From: Paracoccus yibinensis
Lineage (GTDB): Bacteria > Pseudomonadota > Alphaproteobacteria > Rhodobacterales > Rhodobacteraceae
NCBI RefSeq assembly: GCF_030846195.1
Contig: NZ_JAVCWH010000017.1
Location: forward strand, 1-47,593
DNA: 47,593 bases
Direction: 5' to 3'
In this document: piece by piece, positions 34,934-44,106 of the stretch
How positions within the stretch are numbered: position 1 is the first letter of the stretch
Layout: every line of letters starts with the position of its first letter
Made by a program: the position numbers and the translations under genes
The notes under the pieces: model-generated
The model's database searches: none
Seen by the model: only the letters and a program-made list of their open reading frames with translations
What the model was told of the DNA's origin: nothing

Positions 34934-36138
34934 GCCTGCCCACCAAGATCGCTGTCCTGATCCCGGAATTTCCAGGCCAGACCCATTCCTTCTTCTGGAG
35001 GGAAATCGAGGCGTTGAAATCCGGCCATGGCATTTTGTCGCAGATCATCTCGACCCGACTGGCACCAAAACCAGTCTTTCACGACTGGGTGGAAGAAGCC
35101 GCTGCAATCCAGCTTTACCCGCTGCCCAAGGCGGAACTGGCGCGTCTGATGCCGGATCTGGCCTTGGCCCTGCCGCGCCTTGCCGCCGACTCCGACATCC
35201 GCCGAATCCTGCATCGACCGAAGACCTGGGCCTTTGTCATAATGGCACTGCAGTTGGCACGGATCTGCAAGGCGCAGGGGCTGTCGCATCTGCATGTCCA
35301 TTCCTGTGCAAATTTCGCCCTGATTGCCGCCCTGTGCCACCGGATATCCGGCATTCCCTACAGCCTTGTCCTGCATGGCCCGTTCAAGGACTATGGTCCC
35401 GACCAGCCGGTCAAATGGAAGGAGGCAGCCTTTGTTTTTGTGATTACGGAAACCCTGCGGGCCGAGGTGGCCCAGCTCATGCCGAACATGCTGGACAAGG
35501 TCCGAGTTGTGCCAATGGGCGTGAATACCGACCTGTTCCGCCCCCCTGCGGTGCCGCGTCCCGACAACCCCGATCCCTTTACGTGGTTTTCTTGCGGCAG
35601 GCTAAACCGCGTCAAGGGTTATGATATCCTGATCGAAGCCGCCTCGATCCTGCATCAAAGATATAAGGAACAGGATTTTCGAATCCGCATCGCCGGAGAA
35701 GACGATCATGGCGGCACGGGATACAGGCGCGAGGTTGAGGCAGCGCTTGCAAGATCCGATGTCTCTGACCGGATCGTACTGCTTGGTTCGATCGACCAAA
35801 CGCTTTTGCGGCAGGAACTGGAAACAGCAGATGCTTTCGTCCTGCCAAGCCGGAATGAGGCCTTGGGCGTCGCCTATATGGAGGCTATGGCCTGCGAACT
35901 GTCAGTTATCGGCACCGATGCAGGTGGGGTCAAGGAATTGATAAACCATGAAAGCAATGGGCTTCTGGTGCCGCCGGAAGATGCCCGGTCCCTGGCCGAC
36001 GCTATGGAACGGACGATGCGGGATCCGGGCTTGCGCCGGTCCCTAGGGATTGCCGCGCGAGAACGGGTCCTGGCGGATTTCAGTTCCCGCCGCAGCGCGG
36101 ATGCGCTTGCCGCGGCCCTGAAAGGGAACAGGCCATGA
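34930..36138 (+). CDS. GT4-type glycosyltransferase (second gene of operon)
   Basis: This 402-residue GT-B enzyme is related to the preceding gene product: both have IPEFPGQTHSFFWREIEAL/SHTFILREVAAL-type starts and a THLHNHFA/SHLHVHSCANFALIA block. The donor domain holds WFSCGRLNRVKGYDILIEAA and SRNEALGVAYMEAMACELSV (E-x7-E). It begins four bases inside the previous gene, with an excellent ribosome site (AGGAGGGG) before its ATG. Its stop overlaps the third gene in the same way. The pair likely arose by duplication and now adds successive sugars. Confidence 0.9.
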   Translation: MSLPTKIAVLIPEFPGQTHSFFWREIEALKSGHGILSQIISTRLAPKPVFHDWVEEAAAIQLYPLPKAELARLMPDLALALPRLAADSDIRRILHRPKTWAFVIMALQLARICKAQGLSHLHVHSCANFALIAALCHRISGIPYSLVLHGPFKDYGPDQPVKWKEAAFVFVITETLRAEVAQLMPNMLDKVRVVPMGVNTDLFRPPAVPRPDNPDPFTWFSCGRLNRVKGYDILIEAASILHQRYKEQDFRIRIAGEDDHGGTGYRREVEAALARSDVSDRIVLLGSIDQTLLRQELETADAFVLPSRNEALGVAYMEAMACELSVIGTDAGGVKELINHESNGLLVPPEDARSLADAMERTMRDPGLRRSLGIAARERVLADFSSRRSADALAAALKGNRP

Positions 36139-37433
36139 CGAGCCGCCCCCGCGTTCTTGTCATCGCCGAGGCCGCCAATCCTGAATGGGTTTCGGTCCCC
36201 CTGGTCGGCTGGTCGCTGGCCTCGGCGCTGCGGCAGATGGCCGATGTCCATATCGTGACACAGATCCGCAACCGCGACGCCATCGTACGGGCCGGTCTGG
36301 TCGAAGGGCGGGATTTCACCGCCCTTGACAGCGAAGCCATCGCCCGGCCCCTGCACCGGCTGTCCAACATCCTGCGGATGGGCGAGGGCAAGGGCTGGAC
36401 CATGATCACCGCCATCAACACGCTATCCTATCCTTATTTCGAACGGCTGGCATGGCAGCGTTTCGGCAGGCCGATCCAAGCCGGGGAATATGATCTGGTT
36501 CATCGGGTGACGCCCTTGTCGCCCACCATCGTCTCACCCATGGCAACCAAGGTCGCAGCCGCCGGCGTGCCTTTCGTCCTGGGTCCGCTGAACGGCGGAG
36601 TGCCTTGGCCGAGGGGCTTCGATGCCCAGCGGCGGCAGGAACGGGAGTGGCTGTCCTATCTGCGCAGCGCCTATAAGCTGAACCCGCTGCGTGGACGCAG
36701 CCTGGCTGCCGCCGCCGTCATCCTGGCCGGATCCCGCCATACCGAAAGCGAAATCCCGCCGGCCCATCAGTCTAAGACCATCTGGCTGCCGGAAAACGCC
36801 ATTGACCCGGAGCGCTTCAATCAGGTCGCCCCGCAGGATCTGTCCGGCCCGCTGCGCGCCTGCTTTATCGGCCGTCTTGTGCCTTACAAGGGACCGGACA
36901 TTCTGCTTGAAGCCATTGCCCCCCTAGCCCGCGCAGGCCGGCTGGTGCTGGACATGATCGGCGATGGGCCGATGATGGGCGACCTACAGGCCCAGGCCCG
37001 GCAACTGGAGATCGGCCATGCTGTGACCTTTCATGGCAACCTGCCGCACCAGGCAGTGCAGGACGTGGCAGTCTGCGCCAACCTGCTGACCTTTCCGTCT
37101 ATCCGCGAATTCGGCGGTGGCGTGGTGCTGGAAGCGATGGCCCTAGGCGTGGTGCCGGTGGTCGTCGATTATGCTGGTCCGGGCGAACTGGTCGAGGATG
37201 CGACCGGCTTCAAGATCCCGCTTGGCCCTCGCCCGCATATCGTGGCGGAATTGCGCAAAACCCTGGAAAGCGTGCTGGCTGATCCTTCGGTCCTGCCGCC
37301 CTTGGGCCGTGCCGCGCGGGCTAGGGTGCTGCGAGACTTCACCTGGGACGCCAAAGCCGGCCAAATCGCCCGGGTTTATGACTGGATCCTGCAGGGCAAG
37401 CCGGGGACCGCCCCGGCTTTGCTGCAAGGATGA
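36135..37433 (+). CDS. GT4-type glycosyltransferase (third gene of operon)
   Basis: This 432-residue GT-B protein starts MTSRPRVLVIAEAANPEWVS. The donor side shows LRACFIGRLVPYKGPDILLE, LDMIGDGPMMGDLQAQARQL and IREFGGGVVLEAMALGVVPV (E-x7-E-type site). The middle segment (VPFVLGPLNGGVPWPRGFDA) is typical of the PssC/WcaC-like group of glycosyltransferases that work in exopolysaccharide clusters. ATGA overlap with the upstream gene makes the three a coupled operon. A strong GC hairpin (37398-37419) falls within its last codons and may end transcription. It is convergent with the exosortase gene. Confidence 0.9.
   Translation: MTSRPRVLVIAEAANPEWVSVPLVGWSLASALRQMADVHIVTQIRNRDAIVRAGLVEGRDFTALDSEAIARPLHRLSNILRMGEGKGWTMITAINTLSYPYFERLAWQRFGRPIQAGEYDLVHRVTPLSPTIVSPMATKVAAAGVPFVLGPLNGGVPWPRGFDAQRRQEREWLSYLRSAYKLNPLRGRSLAAAAVILAGSRHTESEIPPAHQSKTIWLPENAIDPERFNQVAPQDLSGPLRACFIGRLVPYKGPDILLEAIAPLARAGRLVLDMIGDGPMMGDLQAQARQLEIGHAVTFHGNLPHQAVQDVAVCANLLTFPSIREFGGGVVLEAMALGVVPVVVDYAGPGELVEDATGFKIPLGPRPHIVAELRKTLESVLADPSVLPPLGRAARARVLRDFTWDAKAGQIARVYDWILQGKPGTAPALLQG
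37398..37419 (+). terminator. Strong hairpin overlapping the end of the GT4 operon
   Basis: AAGCCGGGG (37398-37406) pairs perfectly with CCCCGGCTT (37411-37419) around ACCG, followed by a single extra T. It lies inside the last 12 codons of the third GT4 gene, and a second weaker stem (GGCCGC/GCGGCC) follows at about 37436. It may stop plus-strand transcription, and perhaps minus-strand transcription from the convergent exosortase gene. Confidence 0.45.
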
Positions 37434-37472
37434 CGGGCCGCGTCCTGGGCGGCCTTGCGCCGCAGAGGTGAA

Positions 37473-39074
37473 TCAGCCCTCTGGCATGAACTTTGGCAGG
37501 GGCGCGATGACCTCGCGAGTCATCTCCAGAAGCCGAGCTTCGGCCGATTCCTCGGCTTCCTCGGAGCCCATCTGGGTGGTCAGGCGCACAATGCCGCCAT
37601 CGGTCTGGCCTGAACGGATGCCGTCAGCCAGCAAATAGAACTTGGCGGCGACATCCCAGGCCACGCGGCGTTCGCCCTGCTGGAACCAGTAATAAACCAT
37701 CATCCGGGCTTCCCCTTTCTGGATAATCGCCCGGTTCAGCATGAATTGGCTGTCCACCCCCAGGCGGGGGGCGATGTCCACGCGCTCCAGCTTGGCGATT
37801 TCCCAACCGGACGAGGGCAGACAGATCTCGGGCGAGTGGATGCCGCCCTTTGACTGATCATGGTAAAAGGCCATGAACAGCCCCACCACGGGCGTGGCGG
37901 CGTCGCGCATCATCGTGACCTGGCGGTAATCGTCCGCGCCAAGGGCCTTGGCGATGTCGGGGGTCAGCCGCTCCTCAGGGCCGCGCTGGCGCCAAGCGCC
38001 AAGCTCCGTGGGAAACATGGCGAAGGCGCTGCGCTGGACCAGCTGGCCGCGATCCTGCGGCACCAGTTGCCAGGCGGCAAGCGCCGCAAACCCCAGCACC
38101 ACCACCGCGACCATCGCGCCCGAGGGTCGGATTAGCCGGAGCCGCCCGGCCTGCGACAGCAGGTTCGACGTGTCCAGATCCAAGGCATCGGCCAGCGACG
38201 GCCGGCCGGGATGCAATAGCAGCATCAGTCGCGCCAGGGCGAACAGCAGCACGATGCAGATGATGAAGATCACCCAACCTTCGAAGAAATGGGTGAACCC
38301 CTCCAGCCATTCGATACCGTAGACATTGGCGATGATCCCGGCCACGGCGATGCGGACCGAGTTCATGAAGACGGTGATCGGCACCGCAGCCAGCAGTAGC
38401 ACCGCCTTGTGCCATTTGGGCCCGCGATAAAGCACAGCAAAGATATAGGAGAAGGACATGATCGGGAACAAATAGCGCAGGCCCGAACAAGCCTCGGCCA
38501 CATGCAGGCGCATTACGCCCAGGTCGATGATGTTGCCTTCCAGGAAAACTGGCACCGACAACAGCTTCAGGATGCCAACCCCGATTTCTGACGACACCAT
38601 CTGCAGCCAGATCGACACCTTGTAATACAGCGTCGCGGGCAGCGGCAGCATATAGACCAGGTGCAGGACCGAGGGCCAGAAATGCCAGCCCCGCGACCAT
38701 CCCATTGTCACCAGGATGATCCCGCCCACCCAGATGATCGTGGCATAGGCCACGATGTCGTCCACCTGCGCCAGCTTGCCCAGAGCGCCGAATGTGAAGG
38801 CCAAGGCGATCACGGCGACCCCGGGCCAGCGATCCCGCACCGGGCCGTCTTGGGGAGGATATTGTTTCAGTTCGCGCAGGAACATCAGCGCCGAAAGCAC
38901 CGGGATCAGCGGTCCATGGCTGTATTCAGGCGTCTGCCAGGCCAGCAGCAGAGCATCCAAGCCATCGATAAAGAACCACCCTGCGGCAACCGTCGCCAAG
39001 GCCAGCAGAAAGATCCCTGCGGTGCTGAACGACATCTGGTCACGGGCAACTGTAATATTTTCGCTGGAAGCCAT
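37473..39074 (-). CDS. Exosortase fused to EpsI domain (XrtD-like)
   Basis: This 533-residue membrane protein has an exosortase part (residues ~15-300) with about eight hydrophobic helices. The transpeptidase-like catalytic triad is Cys196 in VAEACSGLRYLFP, Arg241 in FMNSVRIAVAGI and His262 in FTHFFEGW, and the N-terminal YSHGPLIPVL motif is at 51-60. The C-terminal ~200 residues are an EpsI domain (FPTELGAWRQRGPEERL, GGIHSPEICLPSSGW, MMVYYWFQQGER). This fused form is known in Rhodobacterales as XrtD, whose targets end in VPLPA-CTERM signals. It would cleave such signals and attach the proteins to the cell surface while serving exopolysaccharide production. No protein with that tail is encoded in the window. 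The IS element ends 167 bases upstream of its start. Confidence 0.85.
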   Translation of the reverse strand: MASSENITVARDQMSFSTAGIFLLALATVAAGWFFIDGLDALLLAWQTPEYSHGPLIPVLSALMFLRELKQYPPQDGPVRDRWPGVAVIALAFTFGALGKLAQVDDIVAYATIIWVGGIILVTMGWSRGWHFWPSVLHLVYMLPLPATLYYKVSIWLQMVSSEIGVGILKLLSVPVFLEGNIIDLGVMRLHVAEACSGLRYLFPIMSFSYIFAVLYRGPKWHKAVLLLAAVPITVFMNSVRIAVAGIIANVYGIEWLEGFTHFFEGWVIFIICIVLLFALARLMLLLHPGRPSLADALDLDTSNLLSQAGRLRLIRPSGAMVAVVVLGFAALAAWQLVPQDRGQLVQRSAFAMFPTELGAWRQRGPEERLTPDIAKALGADDYRQVTMMRDAATPVVGLFMAFYHDQSKGGIHSPEICLPSSGWEIAKLERVDIAPRLGVDSQFMLNRAIIQKGEARMMVYYWFQQGERRVAWDVAAKFYLLADGIRSGQTDGGIVRLTTQMGSEEAEESAEARLLEMTREVIAPLPKFMPEG

Positions 39075-39240
39075 GAACTAAAATACCTTCTAAGACCGCT
39101 GGACAAGGAAACCGGCTGACTTTCCCATCGCGCGACCTTAGCCGTTTCTTGCCGGGAATACATGTTATCCATGCAGACAAGTTGGTCAATTTTTTGCTGT
39201 TTCACAGGACTGAGCCATGCAGGGCAAAAGCCTGCCCCTA

Positions 39241-40087
39241 GGTAGAAAACTCATTCAGGTCCAAGCAATCACGATGGAAACTAGTGCCAGACTGGCCAGG
39301 TAGTTACGGGCAAGGCAGTCGTATCGGGTCGCGATACGGCGCCAGTTCTTGAGCCTTCCCCACATCCGCTCGATGACGTTGCGCCGCTTGTATGCTCTCC
39401 GATCGAACGGAAAGGGAAAGGTGCGCGTGGCCAGGGAGGGGATCACCGCTCTGATGCGCCGACGCTTGAGCCAGCGACGCAGGCTCAAGGCATCGTAAGC
39501 CTTGTCGGCAATCAGCCTTTTGGGACGGGAAAGTTCCTCCAGAAGCGGAATAGCCATGTGAATGTCCGGGATGTTTCCGGGGGTTCAGGGCAAAGGCGAC
39601 CCCTCGGCCTTGAGCATCGGCCAGTGCATGGACCTTGCTGGTCGCCCCGCCGCGCGAGATCCCGACCGCTTGCGGCCAAGCCCCCCTTTTGTGCTCTGAG
39701 CCGACCGGTGGGCTTTCACGTGGGTGCTGTCGAGACAGAGTTCCTCCGGCACTGGCCCCGCAGCTGCAAGGCGCTCGAACATGCGTTGCCAGATCCCTCG
39801 ATATGACCAGCGGGTGAAACGGTTGTAAATGGTGGTGGGTGGCCCATAGGCAGCCGGCACATCCCGCCAGCGGCAGCCGGTCTTGAGCACATGCAGAATG
39901 CCAGAGATCACCCGACGGTCGTCCACCCTGGGCTTCCCCGGCAACCCCTGCGGAAGATGCGGCTCGATGGCCGCCCAAGCTTTGTCCGAAAGCCAGAACA
40001 GATGCGCCATAACACGCTCACCCCTGCCGAACCCAATCGGAAGGAAGATTATCACAGAATTACAAAGATCCGTATGAGTTTTCTACC
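39241..40087 (-). mobile_element. IS5-family element, IS427 group, complete ends
   Basis: Perfect 14-bp terminal inverted repeats, GGTAGAAAACTCAT (39241-39254) and ATGAGTTTTCTACC (40074-40087), bound an 847-bp element. TA flanks both ends, as a 2-bp target duplication typical of this group. It carries two overlapping frames of one transposase on the minus strand. It separates the exosortase gene from a GT2 gene. Confidence 0.88.
39255..40010 (-). pseudogene. IS427-group transposase (frameshifted orfA/orfB)
   Basis: OrfA starts at ATG 40010 (MAHLFWLSDKAWAAIEPHLP) and runs to a run AAAAGGGGGG (minus strand, 39681-39690). A -1 slip there leads into GISRGGATSKVHALADAQGR, as in the programmed frameshift normal for this group. 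A second shift, caused by one extra A near 39585 (CTGAACC where the frame needs CTGACC), moves the rest (TPGNIPDIHMAIPLLEELSR, RLIADKAYDALSLRRWLKRR, GRLKNWRRIATRYDCLARNY) into a third frame. So the programmed slip is present, but a single-base insertion breaks the fused DDE transposase. The element probably moves only with help. Confidence 0.85.
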
Positions 40088-40183
40088 TAACCTTTGGTCA
40101 CATTGGATCGCGCAGGTCCGACCCGTCTTGCGATTCGCAGCAGGACAGGCCAGAACAACCGGCAATTACAAGGATCGCTTGCA

Positions 40184-41119
40184 ATGGTAGCGGGATCGCG
40201 CGCCTATCTTCTGATTTCCCCTTGCCGCAACGAAGCGGATTTTATGCGCCGCACGCTGAACAGTGTTCTTGCGCAAAGCGTGCAGCCCGCGAAATGGGTA
40301 ATCATCGATGACGGCTCCACTGACGATACGTCAGCGATCTTAGCCGATTATGCGGCGCGCCACGATTTCATCCAGGTAGTGACCAAGCCCGACCGAGGCC
40401 ACCGTGCCGTAGGACCGGGCGTGATCGAGGCTTTCTATCACGGCCTAGACCAAGTCGATGCCGCAGCCTATTCCTATCTGTGCAAGCTGGACCTGGATCT
40501 GGATCTACCGCCCCGCTATTTTGAAATCCTGATGATGCGAATGGAGGAAAACCCTCGCATCGGCACCTGTTCGGGCAAGCCCTGGTTCAGGACTGCATCA
40601 GGCCGCTGGGTGTCGGAAAAATGCGGCGACGAGATGTCGGTTGGCATGACAAAATTCTATCGCCGCGAATGTTTCGAGGCAATCGGCGGCTTCGTGCGCG
40701 AGGTAATGTGGGACGCCATCGACTGCCACAAGGCCCGGCAGCTTGGCTGGATCGCAGTGAGCTGGAACGACGACGATCTGCGCTTCGAACATCTGCGCCT
40801 CATGGGCTCGTCGCAGAAAAGCGTCTTCATCGGACGCAGGCGGCACGGTTTCGGCCAGTACTACATGGGATCGGATCCTCTATATTTCATCGCCACCGGC
40901 CTCTACCGGATGGCGCATCCCCCTTATGTCTTGGGCGGGCTTGCCACAATCCAAGGCTTCCTGGGCGCCTGGCTGCGCCGCGAAGTCCGGCACCAAGACA
41001 CCGAGCTGCGCGCCTTCATCCGCGCCTATCAGCGCCGGGCGCTGAAGGTGGGCAAAGTCCGCGCAGTGGCTGAGATCGAGGCCGAGCGGGCAGCGGCATG
41101 GGTGTCCCGATTTTCGTGA
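40184..41119 (+). CDS. GT2 glycosyltransferase
   Basis: Counting from ATG 40184 (AAGGA nine bases before it) the protein has 311 residues. Landmarks are RAYLLISPCRNEADFMRRTL, WVIIDDGSTDDTSAILADY (residues ~42-60), SYLCKLDLDLDLPPRYFEI (DxD-like metal site), VSEKCGDEMSVGMTKFYRRE and VMWDAIDCHKARQLGWIAVS. The family is GT2, close to enzymes of exopolysaccharide clusters. An upstream in-frame ATG at 40094 would begin next to the IS element and adds non-homologous residues, so I rejected it. The IS at 39241-40087 sits immediately upstream and may have displaced the native promoter. Confidence 0.87.
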   Translation: MVAGSRAYLLISPCRNEADFMRRTLNSVLAQSVQPAKWVIIDDGSTDDTSAILADYAARHDFIQVVTKPDRGHRAVGPGVIEAFYHGLDQVDAAAYSYLCKLDLDLDLPPRYFEILMMRMEENPRIGTCSGKPWFRTASGRWVSEKCGDEMSVGMTKFYRRECFEAIGGFVREVMWDAIDCHKARQLGWIAVSWNDDDLRFEHLRLMGSSQKSVFIGRRRHGFGQYYMGSDPLYFIATGLYRMAHPPYVLGGLATIQGFLGAWLRREVRHQDTELRAFIRAYQRRALKVGKVRAVAEIEAERAAAWVSRFS

Positions 41120-41379
41120 AGGCCTGATCCGATCCTTTTACCGATAGCTTAGCCGGCGTCGCTTTCTGTCGTCGGCAGGCCTTCATGCAAAGATGGCAGG
41201 GCTGATTGGTGTTTGTGCAAGGCCAATTTTAACATGACCCCCCTGCTCCGGTGCAGCTACGAAAGCCCATCAAGTCCAGTCGGTCGACGCAGGCCGCAAA
41301 ATCGGCTTTCTTGAAACCGCAGCGGACAGCCATAGCACCCGACGCCAACTGTCGACGAGATCGCCATTGGAGGCATATC

Positions 41380-44106
41380 GTGAAGATCAATTTCAACTTT
41401 GCGTCTAACAGCAAGATGACTCTGAAGGCCGATGGCCATATCGAAACCGTCGGCCTGTGGGAGCGTGCCCACAAGCTGTTCGAAGGCCGTACAGGCCGTA
41501 TCATGGATACGCCCATGTTGAACCCATCATTAAGCAAAGCAGCCGCGCATCCCAATGGCAAGACGACGCTGGACCTGGTGAATGAGGCTAGCCCGGCAGA
41601 GGTTTCGGGTACGCTTACCAAAGACCGCAAGACCCTGGTTCGCACCTCTGCCTTCGCCCAAAAGCGCGACCATCCGTCCGGGGTGCATTACTGGCTGCCC
41701 CTAGATGACAACAACCGTTTCATCTGCGAGCCGGGGCAGCGGCATCGGAAATGGTACCTGTCCAAGTCCCCAACTGCGTTGACCAAGGCAAAGATCGCGG
41801 GGAATGCAGGTGTCTTGGAGAGCGCCGTAACTGCTGAATGGCTGCTAGCACGCCCCCAATATGGCGGGACACCCCAGACGGCAATTCATGCTGATTTGTA
41901 TTCGCTCATCAAGCCTTTATTTGCGGCATCAGGGGCGCAGGCGCGCTCGGATCATTGGTTCCTTGAATGTGGCTACGACTATGCCGACCTGTCTTGGGCG
42001 GGGATGTCGGGTGAAGACGAACTGCACCCAATGTTGATTACCCAATGGGGAACAGGCGCAAAGCCGATCATCAAGCTGTCCAGCAATAGCCTTACCGTGA
42101 CCTATGCCGTCATTGACGGCGTGGCAACAACACGCGAGGGCTTCAGCACATGGTATGGATATTCCATCATCTGTTCGCATATGTCATTTGGGAGAGAGGT
42201 TGATGCGCAGCGTGTGCAGACAATCACTTATTATGAGAATGACATTCTGTGTTCTTGGAGGGATGCACCTCACCCTACCCAAGGCATAAACGCTGATGGT
42301 AAGTGGGAACCCCAAAGGGGGAACCACATTCAGGGCATCTTCTCTGCTGATACGGAAGAACTTGCGATCATCAATAACCAGATCGACCATACTGGCTGGG
42401 GAGAGGGTTATGACTTCAATGGTGATGCGACTAAGCCACAGCCGCCGTTCATGTTCAGCCATTGCCTGTATCTGTCAGCATCGACCTACGACACCACTGT
42501 TCGGGGCAACTTATTGTCTCGCGCAGCCGCGCAGGGGATCGGCAAAGTTGGGGGCATTCATTTGGAAGCCAACCTCCTTGTGGACAACAATTTCCAGATA
42601 CAGACCCAATCCACAGAACAGCATCAGTTCACCAACGTCATGGACAACGTGGCCTTCTCGGCTGGTTGGAAGAAAGTGGCTTATTCTGGTGGCGGATATA
42701 ACTGGGGCATGACCGCTCATGGCCCCCTTTCAGGCATGTCTGGGAACATCCTTGCTCACCAAGCCAACCCTGATGATCCTGTTGAAATGGCGGCCAAGCC
42801 TCTAAAGAAAAACTGGGACTATGGGGTCAGCCTCTCTGATGGCAGGACCATCGAAGATACGCAGTCGTGGAAATGGAGTTTGACTGTTCCCGCCCGCAAC
42901 GTCGAGGGTATTGCCTCTCGGGTTTTGGATGAGACAACAATCCAGCGGTTCACCGGGATGAAGATGGGCAAGACCTTTGCTACCATTGTGGAGATGGTGG
43001 AGCACGTTAAAGGTCTGCCCAGCAAAGGGGCCTTCGTCGACGAGGCTGTCCGCTGGACCAAGAGCCGCTTCGGCACACCCATCCCGCAACGCAGCACCCC
43101 TGCTAATCTGGTCTTCTATCCTGACCTCAACTTTGACGGCTTCCGCTGGGACAACCGCCGCAACTGGTCCACGAAAGATTTACCCGGCTGCCACATTTCT
43201 GACAGCGTTGATCTGTCGGGCAGCTTCGTCCGTTTCGGCCTGACGAATACCAGCATTGCCGCCCTGAAAAGCAGCGGCGGAACCTTGGACATAACATCAG
43301 GCAAACTGGAGGTCGGCGCCCTGACCGATGCCGCCAATTTGGTTGTCCGCAAATCAGGTCAGGCGTGGATTGGGGCAGCGGATCATCCGCTGGCCATCGA
43401 GGCGTCCAGCGGGCGCTTGGCCCTGTCAGGCGCGGTGGCGGATCTAGACCTTTTCGCGGGCGGGCAGGCCCAGACATTGCTGGGACCGGAATGCACCGTC
43501 CTAACAGGCAAATCTTTGGTCATCAGCGGTCAGCAGGCGCGCGTTGGTTGGGATGGCACCGGCACTGCCGCCCTGACCCTTGGCGGGAAGCTGGAGTTCC
43601 GGCGTGGCGTTTGCGTGCAGATCAACACCGGTAATAAACCGCAACTCATCCGCTATGCCTACAAGCACATCGGGAAACAGGTCATAGGCAGTATCAGTGG
43701 TGCTACAGGCAGAGTGGGGGCTGTCGAGCGGAGAATTGGCAGCGGGTTTATCTTCAATGTCTGGCTTTACGATGTGGTCGGGATGCCTGTTGTCGGAGAC
43801 GTGCTCGCAATTTCGCTGGCTCTGAAAAAGGACGGGTCTGAGATCCCTAATTTTATCACTGTTGCATCGATTATTGACCAAAGCGTTGCCCCGCTGCAAC
43901 GTTTTCGATCGGGGGCCATTGGTAACGGGCTAACTGAGCCAACCGTGGCTGCGACGATCACCCTGACGCCGAGCGCGCAAATCGTCGTGTCTGAGGGCCT
44001 ACCGTCGCAAGACCTGACCGGACCAGGGGTTACTGTCGTCAACAGCGGCGCCACGCTGCCCGCAGGGGTGAGCATCACGGGCGGCAAGCTGGTCTATACG
44101 GCCTAA
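41380..44106 (+). CDS. Large right-handed beta-helix-like protein, paralogue 2
   Basis: I chose the GTG at 41380, which has a perfect GGAGG six bases upstream, giving 908 residues; the frame is open to 41251 but without a ribosome site. The protein is a paralogue of the one at 23370-26321. Shared blocks in order are HRKWYLSKSPTALTKAKIAG, WFLECGYDYADLSWAGMSGE, IDHTGWGEGYDFNGD, FMFSHCLYLSASTYDTTVRG, NVMDNVAFSAGW, and FDGFRWDNRRNWSTKDLPG near residue ~585. A tail of short Gly/Asp-rich beta repeats follows. Like its paralogue it has no visible signal peptide. The C-terminal ~50 residues differ (ITLTPSAQIVVSEGLPSQDL). A role on the exported polysaccharide is inference from the fold and location. 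Codon use is slightly more AT-rich than in the glycosyltransferases before it. Confidence 0.8.
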   Translation: MKINFNFASNSKMTLKADGHIETVGLWERAHKLFEGRTGRIMDTPMLNPSLSKAAAHPNGKTTLDLVNEASPAEVSGTLTKDRKTLVRTSAFAQKRDHPSGVHYWLPLDDNNRFICEPGQRHRKWYLSKSPTALTKAKIAGNAGVLESAVTAEWLLARPQYGGTPQTAIHADLYSLIKPLFAASGAQARSDHWFLECGYDYADLSWAGMSGEDELHPMLITQWGTGAKPIIKLSSNSLTVTYAVIDGVATTREGFSTWYGYSIICSHMSFGREVDAQRVQTITYYENDILCSWRDAPHPTQGINADGKWEPQRGNHIQGIFSADTEELAIINNQIDHTGWGEGYDFNGDATKPQPPFMFSHCLYLSASTYDTTVRGNLLSRAAAQGIGKVGGIHLEANLLVDNNFQIQTQSTEQHQFTNVMDNVAFSAGWKKVAYSGGGYNWGMTAHGPLSGMSGNILAHQANPDDPVEMAAKPLKKNWDYGVSLSDGRTIEDTQSWKWSLTVPARNVEGIASRVLDETTIQRFTGMKMGKTFATIVEMVEHVKGLPSKGAFVDEAVRWTKSRFGTPIPQRSTPANLVFYPDLNFDGFRWDNRRNWSTKDLPGCHISDSVDLSGSFVRFGLTNTSIAALKSSGGTLDITSGKLEVGALTDAANLVVRKSGQAWIGAADHPLAIEASSGRLALSGAVADLDLFAGGQAQTLLGPECTVLTGKSLVISGQQARVGWDGTGTAALTLGGKLEFRRGVCVQINTGNKPQLIRYAYKHIGKQVIGSISGATGRVGAVERRIGSGFIFNVWLYDVVGMPVVGDVLAISLALKKDGSEIPNFITVASIIDQSVAPLQRFRSGAIGNGLTEPTVAATITLTPSAQIVVSEGLPSQDLTGPGVTVVNSGATLPAGVSITGGKLVYTA

